NCBI GenBank assembly: GCA_017461365.1
Contig: JAFTYG010000006.1
Coordinates: forward strand, 62,001 to 126,000
DNA from: Clostridia bacterium
GTDB taxonomy: Bacteria; Bacillota; Clostridia; Oscillospirales; CAG-272
Direction: 5' to 3'
DNA: 64,000 bases
Shown: positions 17,928 to 27,010 of the stretch, piece by piece
Position numbering within the stretch: the stretch's first letter is position 1
Layout: each line of letters starts with the position of its first letter
Notes under the pieces: model-generated
Seen by the model: the letters and a program-made list of their open reading frames with translations, nothing else
Told to the model about the DNA's origin: nothing
The model's database searches: none
Program-made: the position numbers and the translations under genes

Positions 17928-19729
17928 CAGAGATCACCTCCGTTCTTCATCTGTGAATTGTAGATGTCGCGGTAAGTTTCGCTCGTTTGCATCAGCACGT
18001 CATGGGGAGCGCAGGCAGTGATGACGCCGTTCTCGATAACGGCTATTCTGTCAGCCTCACGGACACTGGCGATACGCTGAGCTATCATTATTACCGTAGT
18101 GTCACCGAGATCTTCGTTGAGCGCTTTGCGTAGCTTTGCCTCTGTTGCGAGGTCAAGAGCCGACGTTGAGTCGTCAAGTATAAGTATTTCGGGGCGGCGC
18201 ACAAGCGCGCGGGCAATCGACATTCTCTGCTTCTGTCCGCCCGAGAGCGACGCGCCCTTTTCGGCTATGTAATCGTTGTAGCCGTCGGCAAAGCCCGAAA
18301 CGAATTCCTCAGCCTGAGCCGTCCGCGCGGCGGCGACTACCTCATCGTGCGTTGCGTCTGCCTTGCCCATAAGTATGTTTTCCTCGATAGTTCCCGAGAA
18401 GAGCTCGCTCTTCTGCATAACGAAGGACATTTTCTTACGGAGAGCGGAGAGATCGTAATCCTTTACGTTTACGCCGTCGACATACACATCGCCCTCGGTC
18501 GCATCGTAGAAACGGGGGATAAGGCTGACAAGCGAGGTCTTGCCCGAGCCCGTCGCGCCGATAACGGCGAAGTTCTCGCCCTTTTTGACGTCAATATTTA
18601 TTCCCTTGAGCACAGGATGCTTGGGAGCGGCGGGGTAGCTGAAGCTTACGTTTCTAAAGGATACCGCAATATCGTCCTCAGCCTCGGTAACAGTGCCCGA
18701 GCAGATAACGGGATCTGCGTCCATTATCTCATCTATTCTCTTTACAGACGCAAGCGCGCGGGAGATAGACTGAGATAGCATCGTTACCATCATTATCGAC
18801 ATAAGCACCTGAGTAACGTATGTGATAGCCGCCATTATCTTGCCCGCGGTCATCTCAGTACCGCCGATGTTGACTATCTTCCAGCCGCCGACGTAGATTA
18901 TGGCTATAACAGCCGCGTTCATAACCACTGTAAGTACGGGGTTCATAATAGCCATTATGGAGAGCACCTTTACGTTGGTCTTGCGCAGATCGCCGTTTGC
19001 TTCTTCAAAACGCTTTGCTTCGTGATCCTCGCGGACGTACGCCTTTATGACACGCGCACCCGTTACGTTTTCCTGAACCACCGAGTTTACTCTGTCAAGC
19101 TTTTTCTGTACCGTTCCGTATATCGGAATAGCCTTTCCGAGTACACAGATTAGCATTACAGCCATTATGGGCAGACCGCAGAGCAGTATCGCCGTAAATG
19201 ACAGATCGAGTGTCAAAAGCATGATGATACCGCCGATAAAGAACATAGGAGAGCGCACCAGCATACGCAAAAGCGTCTCCACAAAATCTATTATCATTGA
19301 AATGTCGTTCGTCATACGCGTGACGAGCGAGCCGGTGGTAAATTTGTCGGTCTGCTCGATCGACAGCGACATAACGCGCTTGTATGCGTCTGTACGCAGA
19401 TCGTGTCCCATGCTCTGAGATGCCTTTGATGCGGTGTAAGCGCAAAGAATTCCGAAAAATCCTCCCACAAGCACCACAAGCAGCATAAGTATTCCGAACG
19501 TGATTATTACCTGCATACCCGTATAAGGGCCTGCGCCGAAGATGAGCTTCATTATAAAGCTTCCGAGGGCGGAGGAGGAGACGTCTCCCTTTGCGATGAT
19601 GCCGCAGTCAACTATTACCGACATAAGCTGAGGCAGACAGAGGTCTGCTCCGACCTCGCCTATCATAAGTAAAGGCGATATTGCGGCTAAGACGGCGTAG
19701 GGCTTCAGATATTTGAATATTCTTTTCAT
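17927..19729 (-). CDS. ABC exporter half-transporter with degenerate Walker B
   Basis: 600 residues: six membrane helices (~15-310) and an ATPase domain (~340-600). It has Walker A GATGSGKTS, the signature LSGGQKQ, and Walker B ILILDDSTSALD with Asp in place of the catalytic Glu. The switch His is replaced too: AQRIAS where AHRLS is usual. That is the expected asymmetry of heterodimeric exporters, in which this subunit contributes the non-hydrolysing site. The start codon overlaps the marR stop (ATGA), so the operon is coupled throughout. Confidence 0.9.
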   Translation of the reverse strand: MKRIFKYLKPYAVLAAISPLLMIGEVGADLCLPQLMSVIVDCGIIAKGDVSSSALGSFIMKLIFGAGPYTGMQVIITFGILMLLVVLVGGFFGILCAYTASKASQSMGHDLRTDAYKRVMSLSIEQTDKFTTGSLVTRMTNDISMIIDFVETLLRMLVRSPMFFIGGIIMLLTLDLSFTAILLCGLPIMAVMLICVLGKAIPIYGTVQKKLDRVNSVVQENVTGARVIKAYVREDHEAKRFEEANGDLRKTNVKVLSIMAIMNPVLTVVMNAAVIAIIYVGGWKIVNIGGTEMTAGKIMAAITYVTQVLMSIMMVTMLSQSISRALASVKRIDEIMDADPVICSGTVTEAEDDIAVSFRNVSFSYPAAPKHPVLKGINIDVKKGENFAVIGATGSGKTSLVSLIPRFYDATEGDVYVDGVNVKDYDLSALRKKMSFVMQKSELFSGTIEENILMGKADATHDEVVAAARTAQAEEFVSGFADGYNDYIAEKGASLSGGQKQRMSIARALVRRPEILILDDSTSALDLATEAKLRKALNEDLGDTTVIMIAQRIASVREADRIAVIENGVITACAPHDVLMQTSETYRDIYNSQMKNGGDL

Positions 19730-20229
19730 TCCGTATCTTCCTTTCTTTCCTTGTCATAGCTTGGAAGAAGATTGTCGCGTATTTTGGGGAGAAGCGTCAT
19801 AAGCGTGGATAGCTCCTCGTCGGTAAGTCCCGACAGCGCTACCGCGTCAACCTCCTTTATCCGCTTGATGTGCTCCTTGTCAAGCGTTTTTCCAAACTCT
19901 GTCAGATGTACCGTTACCGAGCGCTTGTCGTCAGGATTGGTCTTTCTTTCAACGATACCCTCGCTTTCCATTCGCTTGAGGATAACGCTGACAGTAGGCG
20001 GACGCAGATGCGTGTGCTTGACGAGCTCAAGCTGATTTATACCGTCATTGACGGCAAGCGTCGAGAGCACAAGGTGCGCGCCCTGCTGAGACATAACGCC
20101 GTCGCTCGTTTCGGTTTCTCGCATATGCGTGCGGAAAAGCCGTGATATTTCGTTACAGAGCTTTACGGGAGTGTCGTTCAGCTCCTTCCGCTGAGGCGGA
20201 GGAGGCGGGGGACATAGCCTTTTTTTCAT
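19726..20229 (-). CDS. MarR-family transcriptional repressor
   Basis: 167 residues. A Pro-rich N-terminus (PPPPPP) precedes a winged-helix MarR domain: NQLELVKHTHLRPPTVSVILKRM is the DNA-recognition region, and VERKTNPDDKRSVTVHLTEFG is the wing with its DxRS motif. It is the first gene of a coupled operon with the two ABC half-transporters and the nuclease-like gene. The palindrome between promoter and start is its likely binding site, giving autoregulation and inducible efflux. Start ATG 20229; the ribosome site (GAAAGGC) is modest. Confidence 0.88.
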   Translation of the reverse strand: MKKRLCPPPPPPQRKELNDTPVKLCNEISRLFRTHMRETETSDGVMSQQGAHLVLSTLAVNDGINQLELVKHTHLRPPTVSVILKRMESEGIVERKTNPDDKRSVTVHLTEFGKTLDKEHIKRIKEVDAVALSGLTDEELSTLMTLLPKIRDNLLPSYDKERKEDTE

Positions 20230-20254
20230 AGCCGTTAAATGCCTTTCTGAATAA

Positions 20255-20310
20255 TTAGTTAGATAACTAACTGATATTATATATTATAGCATAAAAAATT
20301 GAAATGTCAA
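20255..20310 (-). promoter_or_regulatory. marR-ABC promoter and operator
   Basis: Minus strand: TTGACA (20305-20310), 16 bases, TATAAT (20283-20288). Just downstream lies the perfect palindrome TTAGTTA-GA-TAACTAA (20255-20270), the size and symmetry of a MarR-family operator covering the transcription start. Confidence 0.78.
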
Positions 20311-20338
20311 TGGGTTTTGGAAAAATTTAAAAAGACAA

Positions 20339-20360
20339 GGACTGTCTCGTCAGACAGCCC
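20339..20360 (-). terminator. Terminator after the glycosyltransferase/pyruvyltransferase gene
   Basis: GGACTGTCT (20339-20347) pairs with AGACAGCCC (20352-20360) with one mismatch, followed on the minus strand by a T-rich run. Confidence 0.65.
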
Positions 20361-20364
20361 CTAT

Positions 20365-22410
20365 CTATATAACCTCCGTAAAGTACACTCCGCCTCTCTC
20401 CTTGCAAAAGCTCTCTATTTTGGGATCGTCTCCGAATCCCACAAACGGAGCGGAGGCGGCGGAGGCGAATACGAGCGCGTGAAGCCTCATTCCGCAAACT
20501 ATCCGCGCGTCCTTCATAAGCCCCACCGCGTCGCTTTCGGATATTCCCTCAGCTAAGGTAGCGCCCAAGCTCTCGCACAGACGCTTGCAAAGAGACATAT
20601 CCTCGGCAGGGAACATTGGCAAAAGAACGAGCCTAAGTCCAACACCTGCAAGCTCGTAAAGACACCTCTCAAATATATCAATATATCCCTTTTGGGAGCT
20701 CCCCTTTGGCGCGATCACGGCGTAGTCGATCGCGCTCTCTCTGTCTCTCAGCCCCAATATCCCTTGCAGATATTCCACGCGCCCAGACTCCGCTCCTCTT
20801 TGCGCCAAAGCGAGATCGGGCTCAAGGTACAGCTTGTCTCCGACCTCGGGAGAGACTATCCGCAAAGCTTCGGTAACAGAGGACATATCTCGCAGACCTA
20901 TGTGATCGGCGTCTGACAATGCCCTACATACAAGACGCGTCGAAAGAGAGGATTGCGGCCGAGTAAGACCGTTTCCCCAAAGCTCCACGCGCGCGCCGCA
21001 CCTGTGGGCTATGCGGATGAGAGTGACGTAATATATCAGCGAGCGAAGGCTTGTCCTGTCCTGCAATAGCGTGCCGCCCCCGAATATCAGCGCATCAGCT
21101 CCCCTGAGCTCGCGTATGACCGACAGAGGCGATCTTCTGCTTACACAGCGCACTCCGAAATCGAGCCTATCCCTTTTCGGAGCGTCGGTAAGCGCCGATA
21201 TTTCCTTGTTTTCAAAGCATTTTCTCGCCCTTGCGAGGCTTGCCCTCAGCAGAGCGTTGTCCCCCATATTTCCAAAGCCATAGTATCCGCCGATAACTAT
21301 TTTTCCGCCGTCGCGCTTTTTGTAAAGCTCTGAGGCGTCCCGATACATTTCAAGCGTCTTTTTAGCCATTTTCATGGCGCTGTGATTTTCGGATATATAT
21401 TCCGAGTATATCTTCGCTATACCGAGGCGTTCGTCCTCACTCAGCGACAGCGCGCGGAATATCTCTGAAAAAAGACCTTCGTCGGTAAGCCTCGGCTCTC
21501 CTCTACAGCATAGATTAGAGCTTTTTGCATTACCGAGCAGAGAAGAGCTGTCCGCAAAACCTGAAAAGCCCTCGTTTCCCGCAAGTACCGTAAGCGCTCC
21601 GCAGGCGATAGCCTCAATAGCCGCGCGGGAGACTCCCACAAAAACGTCGGCGCTTTGCAATATCTCTGACGTATCTTCAATATGCCCGAGAACACGCACG
21701 GTCTGCTTTTTGGTCAAAGCGTTCACACCGTCGGCTCTTTTTTGTATCTCCCCAAGCATATCTCCGCCGCCGCATATGATTATCTCTACGCCCTCAAAGC
21801 TGTCTGAAAGTCTTTTTGCAATATTGCAGAGAGACAGAGCCGCCGCAGAGCAATCGCCGTCAAGTCGGCTGATGAATACCACGCGTCCGCGCTTCCTTTT
21901 TTCGGGACTCGGAAAATATACCGACGTGTCTATTCCGTTTTCGATCACCCTTATATTTTCACTGCTTACGCCGTAGCTTACCGAAAGATACTGCTTCAGA
22001 TCCTCACTTACCGCGGCAGAGAGACATCCCCACCTTGACAGCCGTCGGTACATGGGCGACAGAGAAAAACGCGCGTGAACCGTGGTGACAAGAGGTAGGC
22101 AGAGGTCATCGGTGACCTTCGAGGCAAGAAATGCGGAGATACGGGCGTGGGCGTGAATAACGTCGAAGCCGCCCTCCCGTAACAGCGCGCGGAGAGTCCT
22201 TTTTGCCTCCCACATACACGCGAGCGAGCGTTTGTGAAGCGGAAGATAAACGTGAGGTATGCCCCCCTTTTCAAGCGCTACCGCAAGTCTGCCGCCCGAC
22301 GACGCGACGGTGACCTCCTCTCCGAGAGCGCAAAGACAGCTTGCCAGAGTAAAAATGTGAGTCTCCGCTCCGCCCGCGTCCATTGAAGAGGTCAATATAA
22401 GTATTTTCAT
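20365..22410 (-). CDS. GT4 glycosyltransferase fused to CsaB-type polysaccharide pyruvyl transferase
   Basis: 681 residues, two enzymes in one chain. Residues 1-~360 are a GT-B glycosyltransferase of family 4: SSMDAGGAETHIFTLA at the start, FDVIHAHARISAFLAS, VFISRLDGDC, then EAIACGALTVLAGNEGF with the nucleotide-sugar-binding Glu. Residues ~368-681 are a pyruvyl transferase of the CsaB family: GGYYGFGNMGDNALL, ADALIFGGGTLLQDR, and MRLHALVFASAASAPFVGF near the end. CsaB ketal-pyruvylates cell-wall polymers so that SLH-domain proteins can bind. The fusion suggests sugar addition and pyruvylation are coupled. The start overlaps the upstream lipoprotein stop (ATGA). Confidence 0.85.
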   Translation of the reverse strand: MKILILTSSMDAGGAETHIFTLASCLCALGEEVTVASSGGRLAVALEKGGIPHVYLPLHKRSLACMWEAKRTLRALLREGGFDVIHAHARISAFLASKVTDDLCLPLVTTVHARFSLSPMYRRLSRWGCLSAAVSEDLKQYLSVSYGVSSENIRVIENGIDTSVYFPSPEKRKRGRVVFISRLDGDCSAAALSLCNIAKRLSDSFEGVEIIICGGGDMLGEIQKRADGVNALTKKQTVRVLGHIEDTSEILQSADVFVGVSRAAIEAIACGALTVLAGNEGFSGFADSSSLLGNAKSSNLCCRGEPRLTDEGLFSEIFRALSLSEDERLGIAKIYSEYISENHSAMKMAKKTLEMYRDASELYKKRDGGKIVIGGYYGFGNMGDNALLRASLARARKCFENKEISALTDAPKRDRLDFGVRCVSRRSPLSVIRELRGADALIFGGGTLLQDRTSLRSLIYYVTLIRIAHRCGARVELWGNGLTRPQSSLSTRLVCRALSDADHIGLRDMSSVTEALRIVSPEVGDKLYLEPDLALAQRGAESGRVEYLQGILGLRDRESAIDYAVIAPKGSSQKGYIDIFERCLYELAGVGLRLVLLPMFPAEDMSLCKRLCESLGATLAEGISESDAVGLMKDARIVCGMRLHALVFASAASAPFVGFGDDPKIESFCKERGGVYFTEVI

Positions 22411-22919
22411 ATATCCTCCGAAAAGCTCTTGAATTTTATGCTTTTGTCACCTTTGCGTATCTCCTTTGGTGAGTGCGTGGAGATGTCGAGATATATCTCG
22501 CACTCGTCCGTAAGCGCACCAAGTGCATAAGTACCCGAAAGCTCGCATTTTCCCGTCACTTTCAGCTCGCCTGTAGGCAGTAGTATGTTAAACCATTCGA
22601 AAAGATATTCAAAGCCCGTATCCTCAAGCCGCATCTCGCCGCAAAGGATATATCTCTCACCTCCGTCACAGCAGAGCACGATCCCCGAAAGACTTTCGGG
22701 ATAGGTAAGCTCTATCCGCATTTTCCTTTCGCCCTCCGCGCTCGGCGCTTCGACGAAAATATCGGCTTCTGCTTCTGTTCCTCCGTTAACAAGAATGACG
22801 CGCGCGCAAAATCCATACTCACGGTAATCTCGTACATCCTTATTTGAACAGGAGGTCAGTGTAAGTACGAACGCAAAAAGAAGAAAAAGCAGACGTGTCT
22901 TTGCCCTTAGTTTTACCAT
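22407..22919 (-). CDS. Small lipoprotein, partner of the GT4-CsaB gene
   Basis: 170 residues from ATG 22919, chosen because GAGG ends five bases upstream; an in-frame GTG at 22925 would put the ribosome site out of place. Signal peptide with lipobox LTSC, then about 145 residues of beta-rich sequence (VILVNGGTEAEADIFVEAP, ELKVTGKCELSGTY, CEIYLDIST) without a family I recognise. The gene is translationally coupled to the wall-polymer enzyme, so an envelope role is likely. Confidence 0.65.
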   Translation of the reverse strand: MVKLRAKTRLLFLLFAFVLTLTSCSNKDVRDYREYGFCARVILVNGGTEAEADIFVEAPSAEGERKMRIELTYPESLSGIVLCCDGGERYILCGEMRLEDTGFEYLFEWFNILLPTGELKVTGKCELSGTYALGALTDECEIYLDISTHSPKEIRKGDKSIKFKSFSEDI

Positions 22920-22995
22920 TTCCACCTCAAAAATTCATTTTGTGTTTTTTTGCTAAAAATATATGATCTTTTGTAAAAATAAATTCGGAAATCGG

Positions 22996-23024
22996 TTGCT
23001 AAAGGTGAGATTTTATGGTATAAT
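22996..23024 (+). promoter_or_regulatory. Promoter of the AraC gene upstream of nagB
   Basis: TTGCTA (22996-23001), 17 bases, TATAAT (23019-23024); the ATG at 23065 follows 40 bases later. Confidence 0.65.
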
Positions 23025-23064
23025 ATCGGTTGTAGGAAATTTTTTCTGTTGTGAGGTGCGACCT

Positions 23065-23913
23065 ATGCAGGCGATATATGAAAACCGAACTCAGGAGCTA
23101 TACTGCCGCGATTCAAAACGCGACGGCGGTACTCTCGGATACCGCTCTCATCTGCATTTTCAGATAGAGCTTGCGCTGATATTTGACGGACATACGAAAA
23201 TAACCGTCGACACCGAGGAATACGACGCGTACGGCGGAGACGCCTTTATCGTTTTTCCAAATCAGATACATACCTTTGAAACGGTGCAGAGAGAAAATTA
23301 CATACTTATCAAGATAAACCCCGAGCTCATTCCCGAGCTTATGCCTCAGTTTACCTCGTCCATACCGAAAAGCAGTGTCATAAAGGGCGCGGCGAACGAC
23401 AGTGAGCTGAAAAGCCTCATAGAGCTCATATCCGAGGAATACCGCAAGGACGAGCCCTTTAAGGACGCGCTTCTTCGAGGCTATCTTCTTGTGTTCTTCG
23501 CAAGGCTTTTGCAAAAGCTTGAGCTTACCGACGTTCAGTCGGGGGATTACCACGTTGTGGGAAGCATTATGAACTACTGCAACGAGAACTATCAGAAGCC
23601 GCTGTCTTTGTCGGTGCTTGCAAAGGATCTGCACCTGAACAAATACTATATCTCCCATATAATGAGCAGTAAGCTGAATATTGGATTTAATGACTATATA
23701 AATTCTCTGCGTGTGTCGGGCGCGTGCAAGATGCTTGTAAAGACCGACAGCACCGTCACCGAGATCAGCGAGGCGGTCGGATTTAATACGTTGCGCACCT
23801 TTAACCGCGCCTTCAGTAAGCAGATGGGATGTACGCCGAGTCAGTACAGACAGAGAAAAAAGATCGAGGGCAGATACCGTACGGGAGCGCCCGATGGCAA
23901 CGTAAACAAATAA
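23065..23913 (+). CDS. AraC-family transcriptional regulator
   Basis: 282 residues from ATG 23065 (MQAIYENRTQELYCRD) with GAGGTG upstream; a longer frame from 22963 covers the promoter. An N-terminal cupin-type sensor (~15-110: HLHFQIELALIFDGHTKI, FPNQIHTFE) and a C-terminal double helix-turn-helix (~185-275: LSVLAKDLHLNKYYISHIM, VTEISEAVGFNTLRTFNRAF, GCTPSQYRQ). It faces the same way as nagB, which has its own promoter 115 bases downstream, so control of amino-sugar use is plausible but unproven. Confidence 0.85.
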   Translation: MQAIYENRTQELYCRDSKRDGGTLGYRSHLHFQIELALIFDGHTKITVDTEEYDAYGGDAFIVFPNQIHTFETVQRENYILIKINPELIPELMPQFTSSIPKSSVIKGAANDSELKSLIELISEEYRKDEPFKDALLRGYLLVFFARLLQKLELTDVQSGDYHVVGSIMNYCNENYQKPLSLSVLAKDLHLNKYYISHIMSSKLNIGFNDYINSLRVSGACKMLVKTDSTVTEISEAVGFNTLRTFNRAFSKQMGCTPSQYRQRKKIEGRYRTGAPDGNVNK

Positions 23914-23941
23914 ACGTGATCGCTTTGCCAAAAAAATGATA

Positions 23942-23970
23942 TTTACAAATCCCGCGTATGATTGTATAAT
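23942..23970 (+). promoter_or_regulatory. Promoter of nagB
   Basis: TTTACA (23942-23947), 17 bases, TATAAT (23965-23970). The leader to ATG 24028 is ~50 bases, A-rich, with no riboswitch visible. Confidence 0.72.
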
Positions 23971-24027
23971 TTAGTAAATTAAAGAAATCAAAATAAAAAA
24001 TTTCAAAAAATAAGAGAGAGGTAAATT

Positions 24028-24753
24028 ATGAAGATCACTGTCGTAAAGAATTATGATGAAATGTCCCGCGAGGCAGCAAAGTACGTAGCCGAGACGCTTA
24101 CAAGTAAGCCCGATTGTGTACTCGGTCTTGCAACGGGAGACACTCCCATTGGAATGTACGCTGAGCTCGTAAAGATGTATAACGAGGGCAAGCTCGATTT
24201 TTCAAAGGCGCGCTCGGTAAACCTTGACGAGTATTATCCCATCACTCCCGATAACGACCAGAGCTACCGTTATTTTATGAACTATCATCTGTTTGATAAG
24301 GTAAATATAAATAAGGCGAATACATACGTTCCCGACGGTACGGCAAAGGACGTCGAGGCGCACTGCAAGGCTTACGAGGCTAACATCGACGCTCTCGGCG
24401 GAGTTGACGTTCAGGTGCTCGGTATCGGAAGAAACGGACACATCGGCTTCAACGAGCCCGACGCAGAGCTTGTAAGAGGTACACACCTGACCGCTCTCAC
24501 AAAGAGCACCATCGAAGCAAATTCGAGATTTTTCGCATCCGAGGCAGACGTTCCGAAGCACGCGCTCACAATGGGTATCGAGAGCGTTTTCAAGGCGCGC
24601 AAGATCCTTCTTCTCGTTTCGGGCGCAAATAAGGCTGAGGCTGTCCGCGCAATGCTTAAAGGCAATATAAGCACAAATTGCCCCGCGTCGTTCCTCGGAC
24701 TTCACAACGACGTCGTGCTCATCTGCGACGAAGCCGCATATTCGTTGGTTTGA
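24028..24753 (+). CDS. nagB: Glucosamine-6-phosphate deaminase
   Basis: 241 residues, a little shorter than E. coli NagB (266) because the C-terminal allosteric region is reduced, as in other Gram-positive enzymes. It converts glucosamine-6-phosphate to fructose-6-phosphate and ammonia. Visible are LATGDTPIGMY (phosphate loop), NLDEYYPI, the GIGRNGHIGFNEP block with catalytic His138, and the SKAxR-like late helix ISTNCPASFL. It ends amino-sugar breakdown and complements MurQ and the GlcNAc kinase-like gene at 36-38 kb. Confidence 0.93.
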   Translation: MKITVVKNYDEMSREAAKYVAETLTSKPDCVLGLATGDTPIGMYAELVKMYNEGKLDFSKARSVNLDEYYPITPDNDQSYRYFMNYHLFDKVNINKANTYVPDGTAKDVEAHCKAYEANIDALGGVDVQVLGIGRNGHIGFNEPDAELVRGTHLTALTKSTIEANSRFFASEADVPKHALTMGIESVFKARKILLLVSGANKAEAVRAMLKGNISTNCPASFLGLHNDVVLICDEAAYSLV

Positions 24754-24765
24754 GATAAATTTTAC

Positions 24766-24797
24766 AAAAAGGACTGTCCTGCGTGACAGCCTTTTTT
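24766..24797 (+). terminator. Terminator of nagB
   Basis: AAAAAGGaCTGTC pairs with GACAGcCTTTTTT around a short loop, followed by T runs. Confidence 0.82.
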
Positions 24798-24939
24798 GTT
24801 TTTTGATTGAAAATTTACCAAGCATCGCGCCGCTCGGAAAAAGTCAAAATAGTTTAGGAAAAAAGCCGTCGAAAAAATAAAATATTGGCTTTTTGCGTGA
24901 ATATTGCTTTGCATTTTAGTTTGCTATCTGCACAACATA

Positions 24940-24963
24940 ATTATGCGGCAAAAACCGCATAAT
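24940..24963 (+). promoter_or_regulatory. Hairpin in the spoIVB leader
   Basis: ATTATGCGG (24940-24948) pairs perfectly with CCGCATAAT (24955-24963) around a CAAAAA loop, 20 bases before the spoIVB start. There is no T tract, so it is more likely an mRNA-stability or operator element than a terminator. I could not assign a sporulation sigma-factor promoter with confidence. Confidence 0.5.
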
Positions 24964-24983
24964 CTAAGAAAGGCGAAAAAAAG

Positions 24984-26123
24984 ATGGCGAAAAAATTTTT
25001 AAAGATCGTTTCTGTCCTTTCGCTTGTGACGCTCCTTTTCACTTTTGGCTCGCTGACAGCTCTCGGCGCTGATGGCTCGGGCTCCGATATGACGGTTGGA
25101 TACGCTTTCGGGGAGATACACTACCGAGGCAACTTTGGCGATACTGCAAGCACTTCGGCAAGAGCGGTGCCCGAAAGCTCGACCTATAAAGGTATGAAGC
25201 TTTACGTGGGAGGAATGCCGTTCGGAGTGAAATTTCTTACCGAGGGAGTTATCGTAGCAGGCTTTAACGATAACGCTTTCGGAGGTGGAAAAAATCCCGC
25301 AAGAGAGGCAGGACTTGCCGTCAACGATATGATACTCAGAATTGACGGCGCGAAGATCACAGGCGCGGCAGAGCTTAACGAAAAGATCGGAGGCTGTAAC
25401 GGAAAGACAATGTCCGTGACCTGCTCGAGAGAGGGTAGAGAATATACCGTGAGTATTACCCCCGCTTTTTCGGAGGCTGAGGGAAGATACTCGATAGGCA
25501 TTTACGTGAGAGACAGCGGCGCGGGTATCGGAACCGTGACCTTTATAGTTCCCGAAAGCAGAGCCTTTGCAGGGCTCGGACACGGCATTTGCGATAGCAC
25601 GACGGGTAGACTTATACCGATGCAAAGAGGCTCGGTGGTCGGCGTTAAGATAAACGGAATAGTCAAAGGACTTTCGGGCTCCCCGGGAGAGGTAAAGGGA
25701 TATTTCAATTCGGGTAAAACAGGAACACTGCTCGGAAATACCGATTGCGGAGTTTACGGAGTCCTTGCAGATCTTCCCAAGGGAATAGGTGAGCCTGTGC
25801 CCGTCGGACTGCGCGACAGCGTAAAAGAGGGTAAGGCATACGTTTATACCCAGCTTGACGGAGACAAGGTAGAGAAGTATGAGATAGAAATAAGCGATAT
25901 TCAGAAGGACGCTACGGGAAATAAATGCTATACGGTAAAGATAACCGATAAGGCACTTATTTCCAAAACAGGAGGAATTATCCAAGGAATGAGCGGCAGC
26001 CCCATAGTTCAGAACGGCAAGCTCATCGGAGCTGTCACCCACGTTCTCATCAACGATCCCACCTGCGGGTACGGCATTTTCATTGAGAATATGCTCGCGC
26101 AAATGGGAGACTTGGCGTCGTAA
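24984..26123 (+). CDS. spoIVB: SpoIVB serine peptidase (S55)
   Basis: 379 residues. A membrane anchor/signal at ~7-28, a PDZ domain (~80-150: GLAVNDMILRIDGAKI) and the S55 peptidase domain (~170-379) with His200 in GLGHG and Ser339 in GMSGSP. In spore formers it is secreted from the forespore and cleaves SpoIVFA, which releases pro-sigma-K processing in the mother cell. This is the intact copy. Its last ~45 codons, plus the following palindrome, are repeated in damaged form at 33070 and 40049. B. subtilis SpoIVB is somewhat longer (~426), the difference being mainly N-terminal. Confidence 0.9.
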   Translation: MAKKFLKIVSVLSLVTLLFTFGSLTALGADGSGSDMTVGYAFGEIHYRGNFGDTASTSARAVPESSTYKGMKLYVGGMPFGVKFLTEGVIVAGFNDNAFGGGKNPAREAGLAVNDMILRIDGAKITGAAELNEKIGGCNGKTMSVTCSREGREYTVSITPAFSEAEGRYSIGIYVRDSGAGIGTVTFIVPESRAFAGLGHGICDSTTGRLIPMQRGSVVGVKINGIVKGLSGSPGEVKGYFNSGKTGTLLGNTDCGVYGVLADLPKGIGEPVPVGLRDSVKEGKAYVYTQLDGDKVEKYEIEISDIQKDATGNKCYTVKITDKALISKTGGIIQGMSGSPIVQNGKLIGAVTHVLINDPTCGYGIFIENMLAQMGDLAS

Positions 26124-26129
26124 ACAAAA

Positions 26130-26172
26130 AGGCAATATCATTCCGCTACGGAGTAGCGAGTTGATATTGCCT
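26130..26172. repeat. Palindromic repeat copy 1 (terminator of spoIVB)
   Basis: Arms AGGCAATATCA (26130-26140) and TGATATTGCCT (26162-26172), with a nested stem CGCTAC/GTAGCG. It lies between the spoIVB stop and the convergent AraC stop, so it probably terminates both. Confidence 0.8.
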
Positions 26173-26179
26173 GTTTCTT

Positions 26180-26983
26180 TTAATTTCTCAACATAAGCTT
26201 GCGAAATTCTCCGGGCGTTACGCCCACATTCTTTTTAAAAAATCGAACAAAATAGCTCACGTCATCAAACCCGCATTTTTGCGCGATCTCCGAAACCGTG
26301 TAATATCCGCTGTTCAAATATTCCTTGGCGTAATAAAGCCGTATGGAATCGCGGTATTGCAGAGGTGCCTCCGAATATAATTTTTTCCACTCACGCCTGA
26401 AATTCGTTATGCTCATATTGGATAGCTTTGCCAATTCTTCCAAAGTGATTGGTTGATGAAAATACTGTTCTATGTACTCCTTGGCGGGAAACAATCTATG
26501 GTAAGATGTCGCATTTTGTCGATTGATACAGTCAAAATAAAAAATCGAAAGCAACTCGTAAAGATAGCCAATAGATTCCATTTCAAAGCCTGTTTTTTTC
26601 GACATCCATGTGTTTGTCAATTCGATAAACTTTCGCTTGAGATGCTCGGTGTTCTCTTCTTGCAGCAGGCAATACGGTTTGCTGAGAAGATCCAACCTTG
26701 ACGTATCCTCGTGAATATCAAAATTCACGGTATAGTGCTTAAATTCCTTTTCCGTAACGATGGAATAGGCGGCGCGCGGCGAAAGGAGAAGTACGTCACC
26801 GTCTGTGACTGTGACTCGAACACCTGTGAAAAAACGATATTCAGCTTTTCCGTTCAACACATAAACGAGACCGTAATGACCTCTTCCCGAAGGGTACTCG
26901 CACTTGTGGACCCGATCAAGAATGAATTTATGCGCAATATGTATTTTTTCGATATCTAAATAAAAATTTTCTGAAAATATCAT
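26180..26983 (-). CDS. AraC-family regulator of the sugar isomerase cluster
   Basis: 267 residues. An N-terminal cupin sensor (~15-100: YGLVYVLNGKAEYRF, LLLSPRAAYSIV) and a C-terminal AraC DNA-binding domain (~170-265: ITLEELAKLSNMSITNFRREW, VSEIAQKCGFDDVSYFVRFF, GVTPGEFRKL). It is divergent from the isomerase gene at 27135, with back-to-back promoters between, the usual layout for local sugar-responsive control. It ends at the palindromic repeat shared with spoIVB. Confidence 0.87.
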   Translation of the reverse strand: MIFSENFYLDIEKIHIAHKFILDRVHKCEYPSGRGHYGLVYVLNGKAEYRFFTGVRVTVTDGDVLLLSPRAAYSIVTEKEFKHYTVNFDIHEDTSRLDLLSKPYCLLQEENTEHLKRKFIELTNTWMSKKTGFEMESIGYLYELLSIFYFDCINRQNATSYHRLFPAKEYIEQYFHQPITLEELAKLSNMSITNFRREWKKLYSEAPLQYRDSIRLYYAKEYLNSGYYTVSEIAQKCGFDDVSYFVRFFKKNVGVTPGEFRKLMLRN

Positions 26984-27010
26984 GATCCATCTCCCTTTTT
27001 CAACAGATCA

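Noticed and set aside
16344..17963. A 539-codon open frame on the plus strand
   Set aside because: It is antisense to the ABC half-transporter gene with intact Walker and signature motifs; its product is low-complexity Arg/Tyr-rich and matches nothing. G+C-rich codon use in the real gene leaves the opposite strand open.
24754..24983. A small gene between nagB and spoIVB
   Set aside because: Contains a terminator, A/T-rich leader and hairpin only; no frame with a ribosome site.
24999..26141. A 380-codon open frame antisense to spoIVB
   Set aside because: Shadow of spoIVB, whose catalytic motifs are clear; no ribosome site and no recognisable domain.
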